Positions 14,686 through 21,396 of a DNA stretch of 21,396 bases are shown here, piece by piece (positions within the stretch are counted from its first letter, which is position 1; each line of letters starts with the position of its first letter). The stretch spans positions 1 through 21,396 of the forward strand of contig URMH01000047.1 in assembly GCA_900549015.1 (NCBI GenBank), in the 5' to 3' direction. This stretch comes from an uncultured Blautia sp. Lineage in GTDB: Bacteria > Bacillota > Clostridia > Lachnospirales > Lachnospiraceae. The translations under genes and the position numbers were made by a program. The notes beneath the pieces are model-generated. The model was given only the letters and a program-made list of their open reading frames with translations. It searched no databases and was not told the DNA's origin.

Positions 14686-16901
14686 CAAAACGCCCGCTTT
14701 GTCTGGTATGTCTTTTTCTGATGCTCTTTCTGGTAGCAGGAGACTGGCTTGGATTTCCTTTTGTACGGGGAAATCCACTGCCGGATTACCTGAAAGAGTG
14801 GATAAAAGAGCACCCGGAAAGCGTTGTATGTGGAGAAGTCGAAAGCTTCCGGGATACCGAATTTTCTCAGACAGTCAGTCTGAAAGAAGCATATCTTATT
14901 TACAAATCAAAAAAAAATCCAATAAAAAATATAACTGTATATTTAAAGAAAAGAGAAGAATTAAAGCCGGGAATGTATCTTTGCGTCCGCGGTATTCTTG
15001 AAGAACTCTCTCTTCCCCGAAATCCGGGAGAGTTTAATGCAAGGCAGTATTATGCCTGCGAGCATATGTATTATTCTGTGAAAAAGGGGGTGGTTCTGAA
15101 AAAAGGAAAAGAGGGAAACGTATACCAGACTCTTTTATTTCAAATTCGGGAATATTTAAACGGTGTTCTGGAACAAACTGCAGGGGAGGCAGCTCCTGTT
15201 TTTTCTGCAATGGTTCTGGGGGAAAAGGGAGAACTTCCCAAAGAAACGAAAATGCGCTATCAGATGGCAGGGATTATTCATATTTTGGCGATCAGCGGTC
15301 TTCATATCAGCCTTCTGGGAATGGGACTTTATGAGCTTTTGAAGAAAACAGGACTGGGGATATGGAGCGCAGGGTTTCTTTCTCTTATTGTCATGATTTT
15401 TTACGGAGAAATGACAGGAGAAAGCGTCTCTGCCATGCGGGCTGTTTCCATGTTTCTCATTGCAACAGGCGCAAAGATTCTGGGGAGAATTTACGATATG
15501 ATGACTGCGCTTTCCGTTTCTGCCATGATTCTCCTCCTGGAATCTCCGGCATATTTATACAATACCGGTTTTCTTCTTTCTTTTGGTGCTGTTCTTGGAG
15601 TAGGCGCAGTGCTCCCAGTATTTTTTAAGTTTTTCGGTGTGAAAAATAAAATCTTAAAAAGTCTCATGGGTTCTGTGTGTGTACAGCTCACCACACTTCC
15701 TGTTATGCTTTGGTTTTACGGAGAGGTTTCCATAATCGGAATTTTTTTAAATCTTCTTGTACTGCCGACGGTGGGAATCGTTCTTATAAGCGGTGTCTTT
15801 ACAGCTCTGATTGGCTGCATATTTCCGGGGCTTGCCGTGTGTGTTTCTCTTCCGGGAAGACTAATGCTTTTTGCATATGATAAGCTTTGCAGGCTTGGAG
15901 CGTCCCTGCCTTTTTCTACATGGATGCCGGGACAGCCAAAAATCTGGCAGGCAGTGGTTTACTATATACTTTTGTTTTCTGTGACAGGGGCAGCCGGTTT
16001 TCTGATAAAAAAAGAGGTGAAAAACAGGAGAAAGCTTTATCTGGCAAAAAGTGGGTTGGTTGTATCTCTTGCAGCTGCTCTTTTTGTTCTGAGCCAAAGA
16101 GACAGACTGCATATGGAAATTACCTGTCTTGATATTGGGCAGGGAGATGCCATTGTCACGCAGCTTCCAACAGGAGAAGTGTTTCTCGTTGACGGGGGAA
16201 GCAGCAATAAAAAGAATATCGGGCAGTACCAGCTTCTTCCGTTTTTGAAAAATCAGGGGATTTCCTATGTGGACGCTGTTTTTATTTCTCATACGGACGA
16301 AGATCATATAAGCGGAGTGCGTGAGATTCTTGAATATATGGAGAAAAGGCTGATTTCTTTAAAAATCGGGAATCTCATTCTGCCCGGGATCAGTGAAAAG
16401 ACGGAGGCGTGGAGGGAGTTTGAAGCTCTCGCAAAAAAAGTAGGAATCCAGGTGATGACGGCAAACAGGGGAGATGATTTTCGCATAGGCGAGGGCAAAA
16501 TTTCTGTACTTTCTCCGAAAAAAGGAGCCTCAGGAGAAGACGTAAACGAGGACGCAGTCGTATTTCTTTTATCATATAAAAATTTTCGCGGCTTGTTTAC
16601 GGGAGATGTGGGGGAAGAGACAGAAAAGAAGCTTCTGTCTGTGCTTTCTGATGTGGATTTTCTGAAGGTGGGGCATCACGGCTCCGGCTATTCCTCCACT
16701 CAGGCGTTTCTTGATAAAATAAAGCCGGAGGTATCCGTGATTTCCTGCTCGGAATCAAACACATACGGTCACCCTTCCCCTGAGACGATAAAACGCCTGG
16801 AAAAATCAGGAAGCAGGGTAGAGTACACTATGAAAAGCGGGGCAGTGACCGTATTTACGGATGGGGAGAATGTGGGAGTGAGACGGTTTTCCCCTTCCTA
16901 A
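14682..16901 (+). CDS. comEC: ComEC/Rec2, DNA uptake channel with MBL-fold domain
   Basis: ComEC carries single-stranded DNA across the cytoplasmic membrane during transformation. The 739-residue protein has N-terminal helices and an extracellular OB-like DUF4131 region (about 40-135), a Competence-domain membrane bundle (about 170-460) with MRYQMAGIIHILAISGLHIS, and a C-terminal metallo-beta-lactamase-like domain (about 480-735) with LDIGQGDA, SHTDEDHISG (first His, 537) and KVGHHGSGYSS. All three expected parts are present, so the channel is likely functional. Start ATG 14682 overlaps the GerMN gene stop. Bases 14909-14917 are nine A in frame, a possible slippage site. Together with comEA upstream it indicates DNA uptake capacity, though pilus genes are not in the window. 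Confidence 0.95.
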   Translation: MTKRPLCLVCLFLMLFLVAGDWLGFPFVRGNPLPDYLKEWIKEHPESVVCGEVESFRDTEFSQTVSLKEAYLIYKSKKNPIKNITVYLKKREELKPGMYLCVRGILEELSLPRNPGEFNARQYYACEHMYYSVKKGVVLKKGKEGNVYQTLLFQIREYLNGVLEQTAGEAAPVFSAMVLGEKGELPKETKMRYQMAGIIHILAISGLHISLLGMGLYELLKKTGLGIWSAGFLSLIVMIFYGEMTGESVSAMRAVSMFLIATGAKILGRIYDMMTALSVSAMILLLESPAYLYNTGFLLSFGAVLGVGAVLPVFFKFFGVKNKILKSLMGSVCVQLTTLPVMLWFYGEVSIIGIFLNLLVLPTVGIVLISGVFTALIGCIFPGLAVCVSLPGRLMLFAYDKLCRLGASLPFSTWMPGQPKIWQAVVYYILLFSVTGAAGFLIKKEVKNRRKLYLAKSGLVVSLAAALFVLSQRDRLHMEITCLDIGQGDAIVTQLPTGEVFLVDGGSSNKKNIGQYQLLPFLKNQGISYVDAVFISHTDEDHISGVREILEYMEKRLISLKIGNLILPGISEKTEAWREFEALAKKVGIQVMTANRGDDFRIGEGKISVLSPKKGASGEDVNEDAVVFLLSYKNFRGLFTGDVGEETEKKLLSVLSDVDFLKVGHHGSGYSSTQAFLDKIKPEVSVISCSESNTYGHPSPETIKRLEKSGSRVEYTMKSGAVTVFTDGENVGVRRFSPS

Positions 16902-16956
16902 AACGGCGATTTTGTGGTATTGTGTTATAAGAATACAAAGAGACAGGAGTTTTATC

Positions 16957-17940
16957 TTGAAAAGTATACAGGAAGATATAAAAACAGGAAATTTTAAGCA
17001 GTCGTATCTTCTTTTCGGAGAAGAGGCTTATTTAAAACATCAGTATAAAGAGAAGCTTTTAAACGCTTTAAATCCGGACGGAGATACCATGAATTTCAGC
17101 CGTTATGAGGGAAAGGGAGTTGATGTAAAGCAGCTTATCGATCTCTGTGAGACTATGCCTTTTTTTGCGGAGAGGAGAATTATTCTTCTTGAGGACACAG
17201 GATTTTTTAAGAATAAGTGCGAGGAGCTTGCCGACTATATGAAGAGCCTTCCCGATTATCTTGTTCTTGTTTTTTCAGAGTCCGAGGTGGATAAAAGAAG
17301 CCGTATGTATAAGGCGGTAAAAAGTGGCGGAAGAGTCACGGAGTTTGCAAAGCAGGACGAAAAGACGCTGATGCGGTGGGCAGCAGGGATTCTCGGAAAA
17401 GAAGGAAGAAAAATCACCCAGAGGGATATGGAGCTTTTTCTCACAAAAACGGGCACAGATATGGGAAATATCCGCATGGAACTGGAAAAGCTTATTACGT
17501 ATACAGAAGGGCAGGATATTGTCAGCGCGGAGGATATAGAGGCAGTGTGCGTGACCCAGACTACAAATAAGATTTTCGATATGGTGCGCGCAGTTACGGA
17601 AAAGAACCAGAAAAGGGCGCTTGAGCTGTACTACGACCTTCTCACCTTAAAAGAGCCGCCCATGAGGATTCTTTTTCTTCTTGCGAAACAGTTCCGTCAG
17701 CTTCTTCTCACAAAGAAAATGTCAGGAGAGGGGGCGTCTCAGAATGAGATTGCCACAAGACTCGGTGTTCCTTCTTTTGTTGTGCGCAACATATCTGCCT
17801 GCGCCCGCTCTTATACAGTGGAGGAGCTGGAACGTGCAGTGGAGGATTTTGTGGACGCGGAGGAGGCGGTAAAGACAGGACGCCTTGGTGATGTGTTAAG
17901 CGTGGAACTTCTTATTGTGAAGTACAGCTCCGGAAGATAA
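16957..17940 (+). CDS. holA: DNA polymerase III delta subunit (HolA), clamp loader component
   Basis: HolA opens the beta sliding clamp as part of the clamp loader. The 327-residue protein has the N-terminal motifs SYLLFGEEAYLKHQYKEKL and MPFFAERRIILLEDTGFF, the segment YLVLVFSESEVDKRSRMYK, then helical domains with TTNKIFDMVRAV and RILFLLAKQFRQLL, matching YqeN/HolA of Firmicutes at normal length. TTG 16957 is chosen because AGGAG (16945-16949) lies 7 nt upstream and the resulting N-terminus (LKSIQEDIKTG) fits the family; a longer frame from 16912 lacks a ribosome binding site. It follows comEC by 55 bp, a widely conserved neighbourhood in Firmicutes. Confidence 0.93.
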   Translation: MKSIQEDIKTGNFKQSYLLFGEEAYLKHQYKEKLLNALNPDGDTMNFSRYEGKGVDVKQLIDLCETMPFFAERRIILLEDTGFFKNKCEELADYMKSLPDYLVLVFSESEVDKRSRMYKAVKSGGRVTEFAKQDEKTLMRWAAGILGKEGRKITQRDMELFLTKTGTDMGNIRMELEKLITYTEGQDIVSAEDIEAVCVTQTTNKIFDMVRAVTEKNQKRALELYYDLLTLKEPPMRILFLLAKQFRQLLLTKKMSGEGASQNEIATRLGVPSFVVRNISACARSYTVEELERAVEDFVDAEEAVKTGRLGDVLSVELLIVKYSSGR

Positions 17941-17943
17941 TTC

Positions 17944-17979
17944 CCTGTGAGCAGATATAGTTCAGGATCTGCTCGCAGG
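17944..17979 (+). repeat. 13-bp hairpin directly after holA
   Basis: CCTGTGAGCAGAT (17944-17956) pairs with ATCTGCTCGCAGG (17967-17979), one G:U pair in 13, over a 10-nt loop. No T-run follows, so it is not an ordinary terminator. It stands 20 bp before the bidirectional terminator and may stabilise the 3' end of the transcript. Confidence 0.7.
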
Positions 17980-17997
17980 AAATCACATTTGCAGCAC

Positions 17998-18033
17998 AAA
18001 AAAGGCAGCCACATGACGGTATGGCTGCCTTTT
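17998..18033. terminator. Bidirectional terminator between holA and rpsT
   Basis: AAAAGGCAGCCA (18000-18011) pairs perfectly with TGGCTGCCTTTT (18022-18033). On the + strand a short T-run follows; on the - strand the six A at 17998-18003 become six U. It can therefore end both the holA transcript and the convergent rpsT transcript. Confidence 0.92.
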
Positions 18034-18074
18034 CATTCTTACTTATAAGCTTATAATTAAAAACGAATAACTAA

Positions 18075-18338
18075 TTATGCAATGCTGTTTACAGCTTTAG
18101 TTAAACGGGAAACTTTTCTTGCGCAGTTGTTTTTGTGATAAACACCTTTGGAAGTAGCTTTGCTGATTGTAGAGATAGCGTCTTTTAATGCTGCTTCTGC
18201 TGCTGCTTTATCCTGGTTTGCTACTGCTGCGTCTACTTTTTTGATGGAAGTTTTAACAGCAGAACGAATGGATTTGTTTCTCTCCGCTTTTGTTCTGTTT
18301 ACTAAAATTCTTTTCTTTGCAGATTTGATGTTAGCCAA
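18075..18338 (-). CDS. rpsT: 30S ribosomal protein S20
   Basis: S20 binds 16S rRNA early in assembly of the small subunit. The 87-residue basic, helical protein reads ANIKSAKKRILVNRTKAERN at its start and ends VSRLTKAVNSIA, the normal S20 length and pattern. The start is TTG at 18336-18338, with GGAGG 8 nt upstream; a longer frame to 18419 would put the ribosome binding site inside the protein. Escherichia coli rpsT also uses UUG, which matters for its autoregulation. The gene is transcribed alone from its own promoter (18428-18456) with an 80-nt leader that can fold, and ends at the bidirectional terminator. It is divergent from gpr. Confidence 0.97.
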   Translation of the reverse strand: MANIKSAKKRILVNRTKAERNKSIRSAVKTSIKKVDAAVANQDKAAAEAALKDAISTISKATSKGVYHKNNCARKVSRLTKAVNSIA

Positions 18339-18384
18339 TTTTGACACCTCCGATACGTATTTTAATATAATGAAAATATTTTCC

Positions 18385-18414
18385 TCATGAGAACAGACAC
18401 GGGCGTCCTCACGA
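18385..18414 (-). promoter_or_regulatory. Hairpin in the rpsT leader
   Basis: In the - strand transcript TCGTGAG (18414-18408) pairs with CTCATGA (18391-18385), including one G:U pair that is allowed only on this strand, with an inner GAC/GTC stem. It lies about 46 nt before the UUG start. An autoregulatory role is a guess. Confidence 0.4.
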
Positions 18415-18427
18415 AACATGCTTATTT

Positions 18428-18456
18428 AGCATAGTATAAATTTCTGCAAATGTCAA
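18428..18456 (-). promoter_or_regulatory. rpsT promoter
   Basis: On the - strand, TTGACA (18456-18451), a 17-bp spacer and TATGCT (18433-18428) form a sigma-A promoter about 90 bp before the rpsT start. Confidence 0.75.
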
Positions 18457-18537
18457 TACATATTTCCACAAAAATTGCAGAAACTATTAAAAAATGATGT
18501 CAGGCATATTGATTGCTGGAAAAGAGAGGGACAGACC

Positions 18538-19443
18538 ATGCAGACAGGATACAGGATCAGAACAGACCTTGCACTGGAGACGCAGGAACGCTTTCAGGAG
18601 GAAAATGTGGAAGTTCGAGGTGTGGAGGTTCAGGAAAACTATGACAGGGAAAAGGATATTCGAACTACAGTTGTGAAGATTCGAACAGAAAACGGGGCAA
18701 AGGCAATGGGGCGTCCACAGGGAAATTATATCACGATCGAAGCGCCTAATCTTTCTGTTCCGGACGAGGATTATCACAGAGAAGTATCCGAGGAGCTTGC
18801 CCGTCACCTCGGAGAGCTGATCGATTTGAAAAAAGAGAAGTCCGTGCTTGTGGTAGGACTTGGAAATCAGAGGATTACGGCAGATTCCCTGGGTCCTCTT
18901 GTTGTGGAAAATATGCGTATGACCCGCCATGTGCTCCGGGAATACGGAAGAATGGGCATCGAAGGAGAGCAGATCCACAGTATCAGCGGAATTGCCCCGG
19001 GAGTGATGGCGCAGACGGGCATGGAAACGTCGGAGATTATAAGCGGGATCGTGCAGGAGACAAAGCCGGACGTGATCATTGCCATAGACGCCCTTGCAGC
19101 CAGAAGCACAAAAAGATTGAGCAGAACTATTCAGATCACAGATACGGGAATCAATCCCGGTTCCGGTGTGGGAAATCACAGGAACGGCCTGACAGAAGAG
19201 AGTATGGGAGTAAAAGTGATCGGCATCGGCGTTCCCACAGTCGTAGATGCGGCTACCATTGTTCATGATTCTATGTCGCATCTTCTGGACGCGCTTGAGG
19301 AGACAGAGCAGAAGGAATTTCTGGAGGAAATGATTTCCCCGCATCTCCATACCATGTTTGTGACGCCGAAAGATGTGGACGAAACCGTAAAATATTTAAG
19401 CTTTACCATTTCGGAAGGGCTGAATATGGCGTTTTGTTCCTGA
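18538..19443 (+). CDS. gpr: GPR endopeptidase, spore germination protease
   Basis: GPR degrades small acid-soluble spore proteins during germination. The 301-residue protein has the processing-region motif IRTDLALET near the N-terminus, VVGLGNQRITADSLGP, IDALAARSTKRLSRTIQITDTG, and PGSGVGNHRNGL, all diagnostic for peptidase family A25. ATG 18538 follows GAGAGGG and gives an N-terminus with only seven residues before RTDLA, about six fewer than in Bacillus, so the propeptide is short or cut differently. An upstream in-frame start at 18475 has no ribosome binding site. In Bacillus gpr is transcribed in the forespore; I could not confirm a sigma-G promoter here. It is followed by spoIIP. Confidence 0.96.
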   Translation: MQTGYRIRTDLALETQERFQEENVEVRGVEVQENYDREKDIRTTVVKIRTENGAKAMGRPQGNYITIEAPNLSVPDEDYHREVSEELARHLGELIDLKKEKSVLVVGLGNQRITADSLGPLVVENMRMTRHVLREYGRMGIEGEQIHSISGIAPGVMAQTGMETSEIISGIVQETKPDVIIAIDALAARSTKRLSRTIQITDTGINPGSGVGNHRNGLTEESMGVKVIGIGVPTVVDAATIVHDSMSHLLDALEETEQKEFLEEMISPHLHTMFVTPKDVDETVKYLSFTISEGLNMAFCS

Positions 19444-19451
19444 CATAATTT
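19422..19451 (+). promoter_or_regulatory. Candidate sigma-E promoter of spoIIP
   Basis: GAATATG (19422-19428), a 15-bp spacer and CATAATTT (19444-19451) match the known mother-cell sigma-E pattern at 6 of 7 and about 6 of 8 positions. It overlaps the end of gpr and lies 40 bp before the spoIIP start. Bacillus spoIIP is sigma-E controlled, which supports the call. Confidence 0.45.
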
Positions 19452-19491
19452 ATTTTGCCCTGTCATAGGATACCTTTAAAGAGGTGATCGT

Positions 19492-20646
19492 GTGACAAAT
19501 TTTCAGAAAGCATTCTGCGTATTTTTAAGCCTGTGCTTCGTGACTGTTCTGGTGTTTTTGCCGGAGCCTTTTTTTCTGCGGGGAAATTTTTACAGGCAGA
19601 TACCGCTGTATGACTTTCTGGAAAAAGAAGCGTGGAGTGATGCGGTAGAGACGGACGAGGAGACGTCTGAGCTTATCATGGAAAAAAACGCGGCGTATCT
19701 TGCTGAAAAAGTACAGGCAGAAAACAGTGCGGATAAAAAAGAAACAGAAGTTACTGCAGAAACACCAAGACCTTCTGCAACACCCGTGCCTTCTCCGGTG
19801 CCGTCAGAACGACCGCTTCCGTCACCCACACCGGAGGCAGCGAAGGAGACGGCAGTGCAGCCTCACCCGGTGGTTGATCTGTCGCCGGAAGCGCTGGCGG
19901 ATCCCGATTATTTTAAAGGTGAGTTTTTTATTGAGGATAAAAATGTTTCTATAAAAGAGGGACTTCTTGATGCGGTGCGTTTTCTGGAAAAGGATATGAC
20001 TTTGAAGCAGGATACGTCCGCGCCTCAGATTCTGATTTATCACAGCCATTCTCAGGAGGCTTTTATTGATTCCAGGGAGGGGAAGGCGGAGGATACCATT
20101 GTAGGTGTGGGAGATTATCTGAAATCCATTCTGGAAGAAAAATACGGGTACCATGTGGTGCACGTTAAAGAGGAGTTTGATATGGCAGGGGGAGTGGAGG
20201 ACAGAAGTCTGGCTTACGATTATGCGAGGGATTATCTTGAGCCTTTTCTTGAAGAAAATCCGTCGATAGAGGTGATTATTGATCTTCACAGGGACGGTGT
20301 TTCAGAGAACCGCCATCTTGTGACGGAAATCAACGGAAAGCCCACTGCGCAGATCATGTTTTTTAACGGGGTAAGCCGAACAGTAAGCCAGGGAGACGTA
20401 TCCTATCTTCCGAATCCATATATAGAAGATAATCTTGCCTTTTCTTTTCAGCTTGAATATCAGTCTGCCCTTTACTATCCTGATTTTTACAGGGGGATTT
20501 ACCTTGCAGGACTTCGGTATAATCTCCATCTTCGTCCGAAATCCATTCTTCTGGAAGCAGGGGCGCAGACAAATACGGTGCAGGAGGTAAAAAACGCGAT
20601 GGAACCTTTCGCAGATATTCTTGACAGGGTGTTAAAAGGGCAGTGA
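19492..20646 (+). CDS. spoIIP: Stage II sporulation protein P, peptidoglycan hydrolase
   Basis: SpoIIP is the mother-cell amidase and endopeptidase that, with SpoIID and SpoIIM, thins septal peptidoglycan during engulfment. The 384-residue protein has an N-terminal membrane anchor (about 6-24), a Pro/Thr/Ser-rich linker (about 85-115), and a zinc-dependent amidase_3-like catalytic domain (about 170-384). Candidate catalytic or metal residues visible are H184 and H186 in IYHSHSQEAF, H266 in IDLHRDG and E355 in LLEAGAQTN. The GTG at 19492 follows GAGGTGAT, 48 bp after gpr. The order gpr-spoIIP-lepA is conserved in Firmicutes. Confidence 0.95.
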   Translation: MTNFQKAFCVFLSLCFVTVLVFLPEPFFLRGNFYRQIPLYDFLEKEAWSDAVETDEETSELIMEKNAAYLAEKVQAENSADKKETEVTAETPRPSATPVPSPVPSERPLPSPTPEAAKETAVQPHPVVDLSPEALADPDYFKGEFFIEDKNVSIKEGLLDAVRFLEKDMTLKQDTSAPQILIYHSHSQEAFIDSREGKAEDTIVGVGDYLKSILEEKYGYHVVHVKEEFDMAGGVEDRSLAYDYARDYLEPFLEENPSIEVIIDLHRDGVSENRHLVTEINGKPTAQIMFFNGVSRTVSQGDVSYLPNPYIEDNLAFSFQLEYQSALYYPDFYRGIYLAGLRYNLHLRPKSILLEAGAQTNTVQEVKNAMEPFADILDRVLKGQ

Positions 20647-20672
20647 CAACAGGGGACTTTCTGTGATATAAT
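20643..20672 (+). promoter_or_regulatory. lepA promoter overlapping the spoIIP stop
   Basis: GTGACA (20643-20648), an 18-bp spacer and TATAAT (20667-20672) with an upstream TGA giving an extended -10 (TGATATAAT). The -35 includes the spoIIP stop codon. This gives lepA its own vegetative promoter, separate from sporulation genes. Confidence 0.75.
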
Positions 20673-20709
20673 GGGGAGAATCGAACATAGAAACAGAGGA
20701 GGACTCCTG

Positions 20710-21396
20710 GTGATAGAACAGAGTAAAATTCGTAATTTTTGTATTATAGCACATATTGATCATGGAAAGTCCACGCTTGCGGACCGTATTATCCAGAAGA
20801 CAGGTCTTCTGACAGAAAGAGAGATGCAGTCTCAGGTTCTCGATAACATGGAGCTTGAGAGGGAGAGAGGCATTACCATCAAATCTCAGGCAGTGCGTAT
20901 TGTATATAAGGCGCATGACGGAGAAGAGTATATTTTTAACCTTATTGATACCCCGGGACATGTAGACTTTAATTATGAGGTATCCAGAAGTCTTGCAGCC
21001 TGCGACGGCGCGATTCTCGTGGTAGACGCGGCGCAGGGCATCGAGGCGCAGACGCTTGCGAACGTGTACATGGCGCTTGACCATGATCTGGACGTTGTTC
21101 CTGTTATTAATAAGGTAGACCTGCCAAGTGCAGATCCGGAACGCGTCATTAATGAGATTGAGGACGTGATCGGTCTGGAAGCGCAGGACGCCCCGCAGAT
21201 TTCCGCAAAGACAGGTCTTAATGTGGAGGAAGTTCTGGAACAGATCGTGACAAAGATCCCGGCTCCTTCAGGCGATGTAAACGCACCTTTAAAAGCCCTG
21301 ATCTTTGATTCCGTATACGACCCGTATAAAGGTGTTATCGTATTCTGCCGTATTATGGACGGAAGCGTAAAAAAAGGAACGCCGATCCGCATGATG
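20710..21396 (+). CDS. lepA: Elongation factor 4 (LepA), N-terminal part, runs off the window
   Basis: LepA is a translation GTPase that acts on ribosomes; its exact role (back-translocation or biogenesis) is debated. The 229 visible codons cover the G domain: G1 AHIDHGKST (about 14-22), G2 RERGITI, G3 DTPGH, G4 NKVD and G5 SAKTG, then the start of domain II. The sequence NFCIIAHIDHGKSTLADR is typical of LepA rather than EF-G. The start is GTG 20710, with AGAGGAGGA ending 6 nt upstream. The frame remains open to the last base, so the C-terminal part lies beyond the window. The gene has its own promoter within the end of spoIIP. Confidence 0.96.
   Translation, partial: MIEQSKIRNFCIIAHIDHGKSTLADRIIQKTGLLTEREMQSQVLDNMELERERGITIKSQAVRIVYKAHDGEEYIFNLIDTPGHVDFNYEVSRSLAACDGAILVVDAAQGIEAQTLANVYMALDHDLDVVPVINKVDLPSADPERVINEIEDVIGLEAQDAPQISAKTGLNVEEVLEQIVTKIPAPSGDVNAPLKALIFDSVYDPYKGVIVFCRIMDGSVKKGTPIRMM

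Noticed and set aside
18043..18056. Perfect palindrome TTATAAGCTTATAA after rpsT
   Set aside because: It is AT-rich with a HindIII-type core, lies between rpsT and its terminator, and has no second copy or neighbouring feature to give it meaning.
18482..18511. Sigma-G or sigma-F promoter for gpr
   Set aside because: CATATTG at 18505-18511 resembles a sigma-G -10, but no acceptable -35 lies at 17-18 bp upstream.
18487..19350. 287-codon open frame on the - strand inside gpr
   Set aside because: The + strand has diagnostic GPR motifs throughout; the antisense protein shows no recognisable feature.
1..21396. CRISPR arrays, tRNA or rRNA genes, insertion sequences
   Set aside because: No spaced repeat arrays, no tRNA cloverleaf or rRNA sequence, and no transposase or integrase coding was recognised on either strand.

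Overview
This window looks like chromosomal DNA of an anaerobic, spore-forming Clostridia species, most likely a Lachnospiraceae-type gut bacterium. The evidence is a feoB with its small Cys-rich partner, the conserved Firmicutes block comEC-holA-rpsT-gpr-spoIIP-lepA, AGGAGG-type ribosome binding sites, moderate GC, and two sporulation or germination genes (spoIIP, gpr). The genus cannot be fixed from the sequence alone.

Region 1 (1-2381) is a ferrous iron uptake locus on the + strand. It holds the tail of a probable FeoA, then feoB, whose frame is broken by one missing base in an A-run near codon 36, then a 50-residue Cys-rich FeoB-associated membrane protein and a strong terminator. Region 2 (2358-7025) is a peptide antibiotic sensing and immunity module. 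A three-gene LanFEG-type ABC exporter on the - strand faces away from a response regulator and histidine kinase pair on the + strand. The divergent promoter region holds three tandem 11-bp direct repeats, a good candidate for the regulator's binding site. No lantibiotic precursor or modification gene is visible, so this looks like self-standing resistance.

Region 3 (7026-10302) is a second cassette: a small Xre-type regulator, a DUF3169 membrane protein, and a NatA/NatB-like ABC exporter, closely spaced or overlapping. Its promoter is covered by three TGACAA/TTGTCA inverted repeats, and the ribosome binding site of the regulator contains a run of eleven G residues, which could act as a phase-variable switch. 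A terminator-like hairpin and a small DMT-type transporter (10410-10844) follow.

Region 4 (10850-17940) is a probable long operon: comEA, a WalR/PhoP-like response regulator, its kinase, a GerMN-domain lipoprotein, comEC and holA. DNA uptake genes are thus interleaved with an envelope-sensing two-component system. Region 5 (17941-21396) contains terminator structures, rpsT on the - strand with a UUG start and its own promoter, and gpr, spoIIP and the first 229 codons of lepA on the + strand.

Most genes belong to known families. The parts most worth a second look are regulatory: the G11 run in a Shine-Dalgarno region, the triple operator of the xre cassette, the 11-bp triple repeat between the immunity exporter and its two-component system, and the hairpin with overlapping leader frame before the DMT gene.
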